Notes: a model not told the origin generated them from the letters alone. A stretch of DNA of 64,000 nt from Dyella caseinilytica (GCF_016865235.1 NZ_CP064030.1:3038001-3102000), one strand, 5' to 3'. Counted from the first letter of the stretch, positions 7,057 to 15,172 are shown. Program-made: numbers and translations.

Positions 7057-7421
7057 GCCTCGCACTCTACTGCCAGCAAATCGGTCGCGGCACGCGCCCC
7101 GATCCTCGCCGCGACTACTACGCCGCGCGCAGCGCCGCACGCCTCGCCGCTCGCCGGTATTTCAGGCTGCTAGCTAGCTGGGACGCTACGGGCTGGGACA
7201 AGTCGCTAGCCAACCGCGACATGCACGAAGCGGCGGCGGCTGTCCCTGGCGGCATGACGCGCCGCCGTACCTATGACGTGATGCTCCCCGGCTGGTACGC
7301 GCGCCGACAGAAGTACGCCCTGGCTATCGGCCGCTCAAAGCACGCCCGCGAACTCGCAATCGCACTTGACCACATGGCGCGCGAATTCTCGCCGCGCCCC
7401 TCACTGAGGAACGCCGCATGA
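7053..7421 (+). CDS. Arg/Ala-rich early protein of unknown function
   Basis: A 122-residue, very basic helical protein (MSLALYCQQIGRGTRPDPRR, then ARSAARLAARRYFRLLASW). The pattern of Arg and aromatic residues on one helix face suggests DNA or RNA binding, but there is no recognised domain. It is joined by ATGA overlaps to both neighbours, within the early operon. Confidence 0.6.
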   Translation: MSLALYCQQIGRGTRPDPRRDYYAARSAARLAARRYFRLLASWDATGWDKSLANRDMHEAAAAVPGGMTRRRTYDVMLPGWYARRQKYALAIGRSKHARELAIALDHMAREFSPRPSLRNAA

Positions 7422-7624
7422 GTACCGCCATTTATCCCGCCGAACTATTCGCCCTTCGTCGTGCCGTGCGTATGCAGTCGCACCACGGCTGCACCACGAT
7501 GCACATTGCTGAGCGTATCGCCCTGGACGCGCTCAAGCGCCTCCACAGCCGCGCCGCCGCACTGACCCAGGCAACGCGCTACCTGCGAGACACCGTGCGC
7601 CTTGCGCCAAAGGATTGCGCGTGA
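7418..7624 (+). CDS. 68-residue early protein of unknown function
   Basis: MSTAIYPAELFALRRAVRMQ begins a short helical protein with several His and Arg residues (QSHHGCTTMHIAERIALDAL). It overlaps upstream by ATGA and downstream by GTGA. No family recognised. Confidence 0.5.
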   Translation: MSTAIYPAELFALRRAVRMQSHHGCTTMHIAERIALDALKRLHSRAAALTQATRYLRDTVRLAPKDCA

Positions 7625-7716
7625 ATCGCGCCGAGTGGAATGACGCTGCACGTTTCTTCGCGAAGCTTGCCGCCAGCGAAATTTTCATGTGCCTAACCGT
7701 GTGGCTGGCGCGCTAA
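7621..7716 (+). CDS. 31-residue early peptide
   Basis: GTG 7621 overlaps the upstream stop as GTGA, and the peptide (MNRAEWNDAARFFAKLAASE, then IFMCLTVWLAR) ends 15 bases before the next gene, whose ribosome-binding site (GGAG) follows. The C-terminal hydrophobic stretch could insert into a membrane. It is listed because the coupling matches the rest of the operon; coding is not certain. Confidence 0.4.
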   Translation: MNRAEWNDAARFFAKLAASEIFMCLTVWLAR

Positions 7717-7731
7717 TTCGGAGACTTAACC

Positions 7732-8280
7732 ATGTCCGTTGACTACAACAACCCGCTAGACGAAGCCCTGGAAGCGCTCGCTGCCGCAAAGATCAGCGAA
7801 GCCGTTGCAAAGGACGTGCGCCTCAAGGCTGAGGATGCCGTGATCGCGCTGCTGCCGAAAAAGGAAAAAGGCAGCGTGAGCAAGAAAGGTGACTATTTCA
7901 AGGGCACCGTCACGTTTGACCAAACCATCAGCGTCGATCCCGCAGCACTCGCCGCGATCAAGGACAAGATCAACCCCGAGCGCTTCGCCGCAGCCATCAA
8001 GTACAAGCCCGACACCATCGCGGCCGGTCTTAAAGACATGAAGGATAACCACGCGGATGAGTACGCCATCCTGGCGCAAGCGCTCATCAGCAAGCCGAGC
8101 AAGCCAGCCGTAAAAGTGGAGCTGATCGCTAAGGCGGAAGCAAAGCTATCTGCGCTCGAAACGCACGCGCCCGCTCCGAAGTTGGAAGCCGCCCCTGTGG
8201 TTGAGGCCGTGGCCGTGGCGGAGGAAGCGGCGCCCGCGATGCCGGGATGGCTGGCAAAGCAGATGGGTAAGGCGGCATGA
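7732..8280 (+). CDS. Early protein with Ala/Lys-rich tail, recombination-module context
   Basis: A 182-residue protein. The N-terminal 90 residues are a helix-strand domain (LDEALEALAAAKISEAVAKD, FKGTVTFDQTISVDPAALAA), followed by a helical KPDTIAAGLKDMKDNHADEY section and a flexible Pro/Ala/Glu-rich tail ending MPGWLAKQMGKAA. Similar genes occur in phage operons directly before Sak4/exonuclease sets, where they are annotated as hypothetical. It is coupled to the exonuclease by overlap (8277-8280). It may be an accessory to the nuclease or annealing proteins; that is inference from position. Confidence 0.7.
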   Translation: MSVDYNNPLDEALEALAAAKISEAVAKDVRLKAEDAVIALLPKKEKGSVSKKGDYFKGTVTFDQTISVDPAALAAIKDKINPERFAAAIKYKPDTIAAGLKDMKDNHADEYAILAQALISKPSKPAVKVELIAKAEAKLSALETHAPAPKLEAAPVVEAVAVAEEAAPAMPGWLAKQMGKAA

Positions 8281-8816
8281 GCATGGAGCTTAACGCCGCA
8301 ATCGATATCGAAACGCTGGATCGCGCTCCAACTGCCGTCGTGCTTTCCATCGGCTGTGCGGTGTTCAACCGGGCGGGCGGCATCCTCGGCACGTTTCACC
8401 GCGTGCTTAGCAAGCTCGAACAGCATCGCGTCGGCCGCACTGTGGGCGTTGACACGCTTGCTTGGTGGAAAGAGCAGGACGAGCAGGCGCGCGTGCTGCT
8501 GACCACGCCAGGCGATTCGGTGAGTGGGGCGCTGCACGATCTTCGCCACTTCCTCGACTCGCATGCCGTCGCGGGCGTCTACGGCTACGGCGCGGACTTT
8601 GATAACGCAACCGTGCGAAGCCTCGCCCAAACCTTCGGCGTCGATGAACCGTGGCATTACCGCAAGAATCGATGCGGCCGGACCGTCGTTGCGCTAGCCG
8701 GTGATCGCATCGCACTGCCTGAACGTGTGGGCACCCATCACAACGCGCTTGACGATGCGATTTTCCAAGCGCGCCACATCGCAGCCGCACTAAACGCACT
8801 GAACACGGAGAACTGA
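8277..8816 (+). CDS. DnaQ-like 3'-5' exonuclease (Rv2179c-like, DEDDh)
   Basis: A 179-residue protein with the DEDDh signature: D10-I-E12 (AAIDIETLD), Asp in VYGYGADFDNATV (D107/D109), and HHNALDDAIFQARHI (H155, D160). The fold matches the Rv2179c-like exonuclease family (PF16473), common in phages. It would remove nucleotides from 3' ends of DNA or RNA. It is directly followed by the Sak4-like ATPase and DUF669 gene, so a role in processing DNA ends for single-strand annealing is likely. All four acidic residues and the His appear intact. Confidence 0.85.
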   Translation: MSMELNAAIDIETLDRAPTAVVLSIGCAVFNRAGGILGTFHRVLSKLEQHRVGRTVGVDTLAWWKEQDEQARVLLTTPGDSVSGALHDLRHFLDSHAVAGVYGYGADFDNATVRSLAQTFGVDEPWHYRKNRCGRTVVALAGDRIALPERVGTHHNALDDAIFQARHIAAALNALNTEN

Positions 8817-8818
8817 AA

Positions 8819-9577
8819 ATGGCAATCTCGCTCGCATCAATCAGCAAGACCACGCGCAACAGCAACCCGCCGCGCATCGTGATACACGGCTCGCAAAAGA
8901 TCGGCAAATCCACATTTGTGGCCGGTGCGTACAACCCGATTTTTCTCCCGCTTGAGGATGGTCTCGAAGGCATCGAAACCAACTCATTCCCGCTTCTCAA
9001 GTCGTTTGAGGAAGTGATGGAAGCGCTGGAAAGCCTCAAGCATGAGGCAAACGACTTCGGCACCGTGGGCGTTGATTCGCTGGACTGGCTCGAACCGCTG
9101 GTGTGGAAGTACACGTGCCAGGTCAACAACTGGCCGGACATCGAAGCACCAGGCTACGGAAAGGGCTACATCGCAGCTAACGACACGTGGCGTCTTTTCT
9201 TCGCGTCGCTCAATGACCTGCGCGTCAACCATGGCAAGGCCATTGCGCTCATCGCGCATAGCATCGTCAAAAACTTCGCTTCACCGGACTCTGAAGCCTA
9301 TGACCGCTACGAACTGAAGTTGCAAAAGGGAGCGCTTGGCTTGGCTGTCGAGTGGGCCGACGTGATTGGCTTCGCTACGGAAGAAACCGCGATTAAGAAA
9401 GAGAACGCGGCAGGCGGCAAGACGCGCTCGCGCGGCATGAGCACCGGCCGCCGCGTGCTGCATGTCAACGCCAAGCCCGCGTTTATCGCAGGCAATCGCT
9501 ACAACATGCCCGACACCATCGACCTGTCATGGGATGCACTCATGCAGGCAATGACTCCCGCGCAGAAAGCCGCCTAA
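8819..9577 (+). CDS. Sak4-like RecA-fold ATPase (single-strand annealing)
   Basis: A 252-residue AAA_24/Sak4-type protein. Walker A is GSQKIGKST (residues 24-32), followed by LPLEDGLEGIE, and Walker B is GTVGVDSLDWL (about 81-91). The later IALIAHSIVKNF and DRYELKLQKGALGLAVEWAD segments are typical of the family. Sak4 proteins are RecA-core phage ATPases that anneal single strands or exchange them, often helped by a partner SSB. The neighbouring DUF669 protein (9639) fits that partner role. It starts 2 bases after the exonuclease stop. Confidence 0.85.
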   Translation: MAISLASISKTTRNSNPPRIVIHGSQKIGKSTFVAGAYNPIFLPLEDGLEGIETNSFPLLKSFEEVMEALESLKHEANDFGTVGVDSLDWLEPLVWKYTCQVNNWPDIEAPGYGKGYIAANDTWRLFFASLNDLRVNHGKAIALIAHSIVKNFASPDSEAYDRYELKLQKGALGLAVEWADVIGFATEETAIKKENAAGGKTRSRGMSTGRRVLHVNAKPAFIAGNRYNMPDTIDLSWDALMQAMTPAQKAA

Positions 9578-9638
9578 ACGGCAACACAGCTTCACCGCAC
9601 CACCAGTAACAAACCGACTTCAACCAGGACATAAAAAC

Positions 9639-10172
9639 ATGGCAAATCTGACTGGCTCTTACGATCCGAACGCCGAAACCCAAACCGATTTCTCCCCGCT
9701 TCCGACCGGCGAATACATCGCGCACATCTCCGACTCCGACATGGTTCCTTTCCAGAACTCGGACGGCGAAAAGCTGGCACTGGTGTACACCATCGCGGAA
9801 GGCGAATTCAAAAACCGCAAGGTGTGGTGTGACTTGAGCCTCAAGCACCCGAACGCGCAGACCTCGCAGATTGCCAACCGCCAGTTCGCTAGCATCCGCG
9901 AAGCAACCGGCGTGACGAATCCGCGTGATTCGGCGGATCTGCATTTCAAGAACCACATCATCCGCGTGGAATTCATCAAGGCAGGGACCGTTCAGAACAA
10001 GGGCCGTTACACCGTGCCCAAGGACAAGAACGAGGTTAAGGCATGGCGCAAGGCAGACGGCGCACCCATCGCCGCACCGACAGCGCAGAACGTCGGGCAG
10101 CAGCAACCGGCCGCCAACCAGGCGAGCGGCGGTGACGCGCAGAAACCTTCGTGGGCACGTAGCGCGGCCTAA
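9639..10172 (+). CDS. DUF669 protein, putative single-strand DNA-binding partner
   Basis: A 177-residue DUF669 protein: PLPTGEYIAHISDSDMVPFQ, NSDGEKLALVYTIAEGEFKN, RKVWCDLSLKHPN, then a helix and NHIIRVEFIKAGTVQNKGRY, with a disordered Gln/Ala-rich tail ending KPSWARSAA. DUF669 proteins lie beside Sak4 or Erf genes in many phages and behave as OB-fold-like SSB substitutes. The tail is less acidic than a classical SSB tail but ends in a Trp-containing peptide. The 61-base gap upstream holds only a ribosome-binding site. Confidence 0.8.
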   Translation: MANLTGSYDPNAETQTDFSPLPTGEYIAHISDSDMVPFQNSDGEKLALVYTIAEGEFKNRKVWCDLSLKHPNAQTSQIANRQFASIREATGVTNPRDSADLHFKNHIIRVEFIKAGTVQNKGRYTVPKDKNEVKAWRKADGAPIAAPTAQNVGQQQPAANQASGGDAQKPSWARSAA

Positions 10173-10327
10173 GCGTCGCAGGTGATTCGCGCACCAGTGC
10201 ACATGGACGTGCACAACTTCAAACATCGCGCCGGGCGGTGTCGCGGAACCCGGCAACTGTTCTACCGCTTGCGGCTTGCACCAGGCCGCAACCGATAGAG
10301 CACCACCCCACACGGAGCCGATGAGCC

Positions 10328-10582
10328 ATGAGCTTAACCACCAAACGCACCGACTCGCACACGCTCGCACTATTCGTAAACGGCCAGCGCGTTGGCGAAG
10401 TTTTCCGTTATCGCTTCCCAATTACGCGCAATAGATACGGCCTGCGCTTGCGCGGCATCTACTGGCGACCGTCAAGCGGAGCGCCTAACACGCGCGGCGG
10501 CTACACGACAAAATCATACGTAACGCAGTGCGGCGCAGTTCAAGGTGCGCGCGTGGCGTTCCGATTCTTTGGGATGATTTAA
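10328..10582 (+). CDS. 84-residue early protein of unknown function
   Basis: MSLTTKRTDSHTLALFVNGQ begins a small, basic, strand-rich protein containing paired RNRYGLRLRG and GGYTTKSYVTQCG segments. It follows a 155-base stretch (10173-10327) in which I see no convincing gene and is 1 base from the next start. No family recognised. Confidence 0.5.
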   Translation: MSLTTKRTDSHTLALFVNGQRVGEVFRYRFPITRNRYGLRLRGIYWRPSSGAPNTRGGYTTKSYVTQCGAVQGARVAFRFFGMI

Positions 10583-10583
10583 G

Positions 10584-11702
10584 ATGGCACCACTTCCCCA
10601 GCGTCCCCGCTCGCTCACTGTTGAGGCCATTTACAAGTGGTGGGCTGATCAGCCGCAGCGCCTTTCGCGTCGCCTTGGAGCTTCGCAGATTGGCAACGAT
10701 TGCGAACGCAGGTTGTTCTACTCGTTCCGTTGGGCTGCAGTAGAACAGTTCGAAGGCCGCATGTTGCGCCTGTTCAATCGCGGCCATCGTGAGGAACAGG
10801 TATTCACCGACGAACTGCGCGGCATTGGTTGCACCGTGCACGATCTTGATCCGGCCACTGGCGAGCAATTCACGTTCACTGGCTGCGGCGGCCACCTGGT
10901 CGCGAAGATTGACGGCGTGGCCGTTGGCATCCCCGAGGCACCGAAAACCTGGCACAACGTCAGTTACAAGACCAGCGGCGAGAAGTCTTTCGCCAAGTTG
11001 GCGGGCAAGTCGGATGACCGCAAGAAGTACCGCGCAAATCCGTCCGTCATGATGATTCCCGGCGATGGTGTGGCCGTGGCTAAGCCTGAACACGTCGATC
11101 AAAATCAGGTGGAAATGCACCTATCAAACCTCACGCGCACGCTTTACCTGGCCGTGTGCAAAGACGACGACAGCTTGCACGCTGAGCGTATCGATTACAG
11201 CCCAGCGGAGGGCACGCGCCTAGTCGCGAAGGCTGAGCGCGTCATCTTCGCGGAAGCGCCGCCGGAAGGCATCAGCAGCGATCCGTCGTTCTACAAATGC
11301 AAGATATGCCCCATGACCAGCGTGTGCCACACGGCGCAGTTGCCGCGCGTGTCGTGCCGCACCTGCCTGCACTCGACCCCGGAGCGCGAAGGCGATGGCC
11401 GGTGGAGCTGCGCTAAGTGGGGCCAAGACATTCCGCACGAACACCAGGCGGACGGATGCCCCGCTCATCGTTACATTCCGGTATTTCTCAAGCGCTGGGG
11501 CGAAGTGGTTGACGCGAGCGAGGCTGAAAACTGGGTCGAATACAAGACGCCGGACGGCCACTTATTCCGCAATGGGGAGCGTGGCCCGAACTCCTATGAA
11601 TCATCCGAACTCTTCGCAGCGACGCCCGAATTTATCCGCGACCCGGCAGCAAATGAAGTGCGCGATACGTTCGATGCCCGCATTGTCCAAAAGGCGGCCT
11701 GA
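10584..11702 (+). CDS. Cas4/AddB-like Fe-S PD-(D/E)XK exonuclease with altered active site
   Basis: A 372-residue phage nuclease of the kind often mislabelled oxidoreductase. C40 (GNDCERRLFY) plus C239, C242 and C248 (KCKICPMTSVCH) reproduce the Cys...CxxC(x5)C iron-sulphur staple of AddB/Cas4. D110 (VAKIDGV) fits the motif II Asp. The following HNVSYKTSGEKSF holds the motif Lys (K129), but the expected Glu two residues before it is Ser (S127). About 19 residues (roughly 144-162) also look inserted before AKPEHVDQNQVEMH. A second Cys cluster (C258, C261, C276, C292) looks like a C-terminal zinc ribbon. It belongs to the Sak4 recombination operon; activity may be lost or altered. Confidence 0.78.
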   Translation: MAPLPQRPRSLTVEAIYKWWADQPQRLSRRLGASQIGNDCERRLFYSFRWAAVEQFEGRMLRLFNRGHREEQVFTDELRGIGCTVHDLDPATGEQFTFTGCGGHLVAKIDGVAVGIPEAPKTWHNVSYKTSGEKSFAKLAGKSDDRKKYRANPSVMMIPGDGVAVAKPEHVDQNQVEMHLSNLTRTLYLAVCKDDDSLHAERIDYSPAEGTRLVAKAERVIFAEAPPEGISSDPSFYKCKICPMTSVCHTAQLPRVSCRTCLHSTPEREGDGRWSCAKWGQDIPHEHQADGCPAHRYIPVFLKRWGEVVDASEAENWVEYKTPDGHLFRNGERGPNSYESSELFAATPEFIRDPAANEVRDTFDARIVQKAA

Positions 11703-11703
11703 T

Positions 11704-12153
11704 ATGAACGAGATTAAATGCGGGCGCATCGGGGCAAACAGCGTGCTTGATATCTCGCAGCGCGTAGCGATGGTCATCGCTGAGCACGGGAAGCCCCTGG
11801 CCGTGTGTCTCGCGCCGTCCGGACACGTCACGGTTGAGTCTCCCAGGCACGCGCTTGAGAGCGACCTTGTTGGCGTGTATCGCCAACCTGCCGCTAATGA
11901 TCCGGTGGCGACGTTCCACGCACTGTTGAATGAGGACATTCTCACTGCGGTGGAGGAACGCAAAATCCGTGGCGGCGTCGGCCGTCGCCACATCGCTGAT
12001 AGTCGATCTGTGCCGGGCGCGCGGTACATTGGCGAGCCGTGTAAGGTGTGCCGCGAAACGGAACGCTACGCATCGTCGCACCAGTGCTGTAAATGCTCAA
12101 ACGTGCGCCGCCGTGAACGTCTGCGCGCCAAGCGCGCGAAGGTGGCTGCATGA
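11704..12153 (+). CDS. Early protein with C-terminal CxxC zinc finger
   Basis: A 149-residue protein from ATG 11704 (2 bases after the nuclease stop). The N-terminal part is globular (DISQRVAMVIAEHGKPLAVC). The C-terminus is PCKVCRETERYASSHQCCKC followed by a highly basic RRRERLRAKRAK tail: two CxxC pairs plus a basic helix, a common nucleic-acid-binding finger. It overlaps the next gene by ATGA. No named family; a DNA-binding accessory of the nuclease/helicase set is likely. Confidence 0.65.
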   Translation: MNEIKCGRIGANSVLDISQRVAMVIAEHGKPLAVCLAPSGHVTVESPRHALESDLVGVYRQPAANDPVATFHALLNEDILTAVEERKIRGGVGRRHIADSRSVPGARYIGEPCKVCRETERYASSHQCCKCSNVRRRERLRAKRAKVAA

Positions 12154-12530
12154 GCGTCATGTGCGGTTACTGCAACCAGCCCGCCGCCCTGGTGCGTGGG
12201 CCTGCTGTCTATCCGCATCGTCCCGACTTGCGCGGTCTGCAGTTCCACATCTGCCGCCCGTGCGGCGCATGGATTGGCTGCGAGCGCGGCACCACCAATC
12301 CGCTTGGCACGCTCGCAAACGCTGAGCTACGCCGCGCACGCATGGATGCACATGCCGCATTTGATCCGTCGTGGAAGGGCAATAAGCGCCGCCGTGGCGA
12401 GCGTTACGCGTGGCTTGCCGAACGGCTTGGAATACCTCGCGCTGCGTGCCACATCGGTCACTTTGACCTGGCGATGTGCCGCCGCGTGGTTGATGTGTGC
12501 CTGATCGATGCAGTTCGCGGGGTGCATTGA
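12150..12530 (+). CDS. DUF3268 zinc-finger protein
   Basis: A 126-residue protein matching DUF3268 (PF11672). The CGYC and CRPC pairs (VMCGYCNQPAALVRG, HICRPCGAWIGCERGTTNPL) form the metal site, followed by the conserved LGTLANAELRRARMDAHAAF and WLAERLGI segments and a C-terminal FDLAMCRRVVD. The function of this phage and plasmid family is unknown. It is coupled to the helicase by a TGATG overlap, suggesting the two act together. Confidence 0.8.
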   Translation: MSVMCGYCNQPAALVRGPAVYPHRPDLRGLQFHICRPCGAWIGCERGTTNPLGTLANAELRRARMDAHAAFDPSWKGNKRRRGERYAWLAERLGIPRAACHIGHFDLAMCRRVVDVCLIDAVRGVH

Positions 12531-14374
12531 TGCAACTACGTTGGTATCAGCAAGACGCAAAGGCCGCGTTTTGGAATTACCTTGAAGTGTCCGGCGGAAA
12601 TCCCGCGCTTGTGCTGCCTACCGGGGCGGGCAAGTCTCCGCTTATGGCTGGCATCGCGATGGACGCGGTGCAGAAATGGGATCTGCGTATTGGCATCCTA
12701 GCGGCCAATCAAGAATTGGTGGAACAGAACGCGGCAAAGCTGCGCGCCATGTGGCCGAACGCGCCCATGGGCATATACGCGGCTGGCCTGCGTAAGCGTG
12801 ACCGATTCGACAAGATCCAATACATGCAGATACAGAGCGTGTATGACAAGGCGCACATGCTCGGGCAGTTCGATCTACTGCTAACGGATGAGGCGCAGCG
12901 CATCCCGCTTGATGGTGAAGGCGCTTATCTGCGCTTCTTCGCGGATGCGCAAAAGATCAATCAGCGCGTACGCTTTGGTGGACTCACTGCTACACCCTAT
13001 CGCCTGAAAGGCCGCGCGATCCCGATCTGCGGGCCTGAGTACATCCTCAATGATATTGCGTATGAGGCGCGCATCCCCGACCTGATAGGCGACGCCTACC
13101 TATCCAAGCTTGTCACGCCTGGCGGACTTGAGCGCCCCGACCTATCAGCCGTCCATGTGAAGGGTGGTGAATACGTAGAGGACGAACTAGCGGCAGCGAT
13201 GATCCCGCTAGTGGAGCGTAGCGTCCGCGACATGCTTGCGCGCTCCGTTGGCCGCAAGGCTGGCATCATATTTTGCGTGAACGTCAAGCATGCCGAGATG
13301 GTCATGCACGAGTTGCGCAAGTACGGCGAATCGTGCGCCATGATTACCGGCAATAAAAAGATCACGCCGGTAGCGCAGCGCCGCCAGTCTATCGAAGCGT
13401 TCAAAGCTGGCCGCATCCGGTGGATGGTTAACGTCAACGTGTTGAGCGAAGGGTTTGACGCTCCGCATATTGATGTGGTGGTGATGAAGCGCCCCACCAA
13501 GTCGCCGGGCTTGATGTATCAGCAAATCGGGCGCGGCTTCCGCGTGGTGTACGCGAAGGGCTATGCAATCGACACGGTATCGGAACGCCTCGCGGCTATC
13601 GCTGCTGGCGGCAAGGATGACTGCCTGGTGCTCGACTACGCGGGCAACCTTTTGGAGCATGGGCCTGTCGATCAAATCAAAGTAGGCATGCCCAGTAAAA
13701 AGACTGGCAAGCGCGAAGTTGAAACCGGCAAGCTCAAAGAGTGCCCGACGTGCAAGGCGTTGCTCCCCATGAGTACACGCGAGTGCCCGGAGATGGTTGG
13801 GCCTGACAAGAAATGCGGCCACAAATTCGGTAGCGCTAAGCCACAGCACTATGACACGCACGTTGACGCTCCGATCCTCTCAACTGGTGCGGGTATCGCG
13901 CGCAAGATCCACACGCACCAGGTCAGCGGCGTGCGCTACGCCATGCACGCGAAACCCGGAAAAATCACCAGCCTGAAAGTTACCTATTCATGCGGCATGC
14001 GCTCATTTAGTGAGTGGATGTGTTTCGAGCATGGCGGCATGGCGCGGATGAAGGCCGTGGACTGGTGGCAAAAGCGCCTGCCGGGTAGCAACGCACCACG
14101 CACGATTGAGGAAGCACTAACGCAAGTCGATTCACTGGCGACGCCGATAAGCATTGCCGTAGACGAAACCGAAAAATTCCCCGAGATAAAAGACTATGAC
14201 TTTGGACAACTTGCCGAACGTGGCGGAGAAAGCGCGACTGCTGATAGCAGCGCAAAATACAGTGAAAGCAGTGTTAGCCCTCCCCGATCTAACACCGTGC
14301 CGCCAGTGTCTACAGTTCCAGACTGGCTTTTGTTCGCAGTGGAAAATGCAGGTGCCGGAAAGCGAGCAGCTTAA
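12530..14374 (+). CDS. SF2 DEAD/DEAH-type helicase
   Basis: A 614-residue superfamily 2 helicase. Motif I is PTGAGKS (30-36), motif II DEAQ (120-123), motif III GLTATPYRL, with VNVLSEGFDAP (motif V) and QQIGRGFR (motif VI) in the second RecA domain. About residues 404-436 carry a CPTCK...C...CGHKF zinc finger, and a C-terminal domain follows (VSGVRYAMHAKPGKITSLKV). The start overlaps the DUF3268 stop (TGATG). Such helicases accompany Prim-Pol proteins in phages and probably open DNA at forks or recombination intermediates. The last 60 residues are Ser-rich and overlap another gene in a different frame. Confidence 0.88.
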   Translation: MQLRWYQQDAKAAFWNYLEVSGGNPALVLPTGAGKSPLMAGIAMDAVQKWDLRIGILAANQELVEQNAAKLRAMWPNAPMGIYAAGLRKRDRFDKIQYMQIQSVYDKAHMLGQFDLLLTDEAQRIPLDGEGAYLRFFADAQKINQRVRFGGLTATPYRLKGRAIPICGPEYILNDIAYEARIPDLIGDAYLSKLVTPGGLERPDLSAVHVKGGEYVEDELAAAMIPLVERSVRDMLARSVGRKAGIIFCVNVKHAEMVMHELRKYGESCAMITGNKKITPVAQRRQSIEAFKAGRIRWMVNVNVLSEGFDAPHIDVVVMKRPTKSPGLMYQQIGRGFRVVYAKGYAIDTVSERLAAIAAGGKDDCLVLDYAGNLLEHGPVDQIKVGMPSKKTGKREVETGKLKECPTCKALLPMSTRECPEMVGPDKKCGHKFGSAKPQHYDTHVDAPILSTGAGIARKIHTHQVSGVRYAMHAKPGKITSLKVTYSCGMRSFSEWMCFEHGGMARMKAVDWWQKRLPGSNAPRTIEEALTQVDSLATPISIAVDETEKFPEIKDYDFGQLAERGGESATADSSAKYSESSVSPPRSNTVPPVSTVPDWLLFAVENAGAGKRAA

Positions 14375-14411
14375 TGGCTGTGAGAAATGGATAGAGGAAA
14401 TTCCATTTTGA
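14196..14411 (+). CDS. Small C4 metal-binding protein overlapping the helicase end
   Basis: ATG 14196 opens a 71-residue frame overlapping the helicase by 179 bases in another frame. PCRQCLQFQTGFCSQWKMQV then PESEQLNGCEKW gives the spacing CxxC...C...C with intervening Pro and Trp, a pattern seen in many small phage zinc or Fe-S proteins. The helicase reading in the overlap is Ser-rich and low in pattern, as expected where the other frame is the constrained one. It ends 17 bases before the convergent gene, with an ATTCCAT/ATGGAAT hairpin at about 14398-14416. Confidence 0.65.
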   Translation: MTLDNLPNVAEKARLLIAAQNTVKAVLALPDLTPCRQCLQFQTGFCSQWKMQVPESEQLNGCEKWIEEIPF

Positions 14412-14427
14412 TGGAATGCCGGTGAAC

Positions 14428-15021
14428 TCATTCACGCAGATTAGCGATCACATCGCGCCACCACGTTACGGCCCCAAGGAGAACGAAATTCATATCGTAC
14501 ATCCCCCTAAATGCACCTTCGAGCCAAACAGCCTGGTGCACCGAAAGCTGTCTTGGGACAGCATGGCCTTCTGCAATCGTATGCCCGTCCTCTTCGAATC
14601 TTGCATAAATGTCAAAGACTTGATCGACGGTCTGAAAATCTGCTTCGTACGCGCGCTCTGCAAGCGTCACATGTTTTACTGCGAGCGCGATTTGCTGGCA
14701 GCTACGCAGGTTCATGTCTTCACGCATCCACTCTTGCAACGAGCCGATGCCCTTCAACGACCTACCCGTAAGCCGCGAAGCCTTTTCCCAGCCCTTCTCA
14801 AAATCAAGCTCTGCTGCGAGCCAATCACCCATATTCCACGCCGTGCTCGCGGCGTTTTGGGCCATGTACATGGCAGGGTGATTCGGTCGCCTTGGCGAAC
14901 GTTGCCACCTCATGAATTGCTGCGTTTCCCACACCAGCTTTGCATGAACATCATCCAGCCTCGCAAGCCCCAGGGTGCGATCCCTACCTTCCTTGCCTTT
15001 TGTCTTCGGAGAACGAGCCAT
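14428..15021 (-). CDS. Opposite-strand helical protein of unknown function (moron-like)
   Basis: A 197-residue protein starting at ATG 15021 (MARSPKTKGKEGRDRTLGLA). It is all-helical by pattern, with W and D/E-rich segments: AAELDFEKGWEKASRLTG, then LRSCQQIALAVKHVTLAERA. The C-x-x-I-A-x-x-x-K-H stretch recalls uncharacterised HEPN-like proteins, but no RxxxxH catalytic motif is visible. The gene runs against the early operon, has its own upstream region, and is visibly poorer in GC than its neighbours (near 43% in the line at 14581). That is typical of a moron gene expressed in the lysogen, possibly for superinfection exclusion; function unproven. Confidence 0.65.
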   Translation of the reverse strand: MARSPKTKGKEGRDRTLGLARLDDVHAKLVWETQQFMRWQRSPRRPNHPAMYMAQNAASTAWNMGDWLAAELDFEKGWEKASRLTGRSLKGIGSLQEWMREDMNLRSCQQIALAVKHVTLAERAYEADFQTVDQVFDIYARFEEDGHTIAEGHAVPRQLSVHQAVWLEGAFRGMYDMNFVLLGAVTWWRDVIANLRE

Positions 15022-15172
15022 GTTTCTGCATCCTGTTCGATTCCCTAAGCCGATGTTGACGCCATCAGTGATCGCGAGCAATTCACAGCCAACTAAACAA
15101 CCGCAAGAATTTACGCCACAATTACACCCGACCGGCGCGCAATCACGCGGGCCACATCGCAGGGGAATACAC

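Noticed and set aside
10182..10298. Possible 38-residue peptide before the 10328 gene
   Set aside because: A GTG start with a weak ribosome-binding site, no coupling to neighbours, and no pattern suggesting a folded protein.
9540..10421. Long open frame on the minus strand (293 codons)
   Set aside because: It runs antisense to the DUF669 gene and the tail of the Sak4-like gene. Its composition is Arg/Val/Cys-rich, as expected of a shadow of high-GC genes, and it has no domain pattern.
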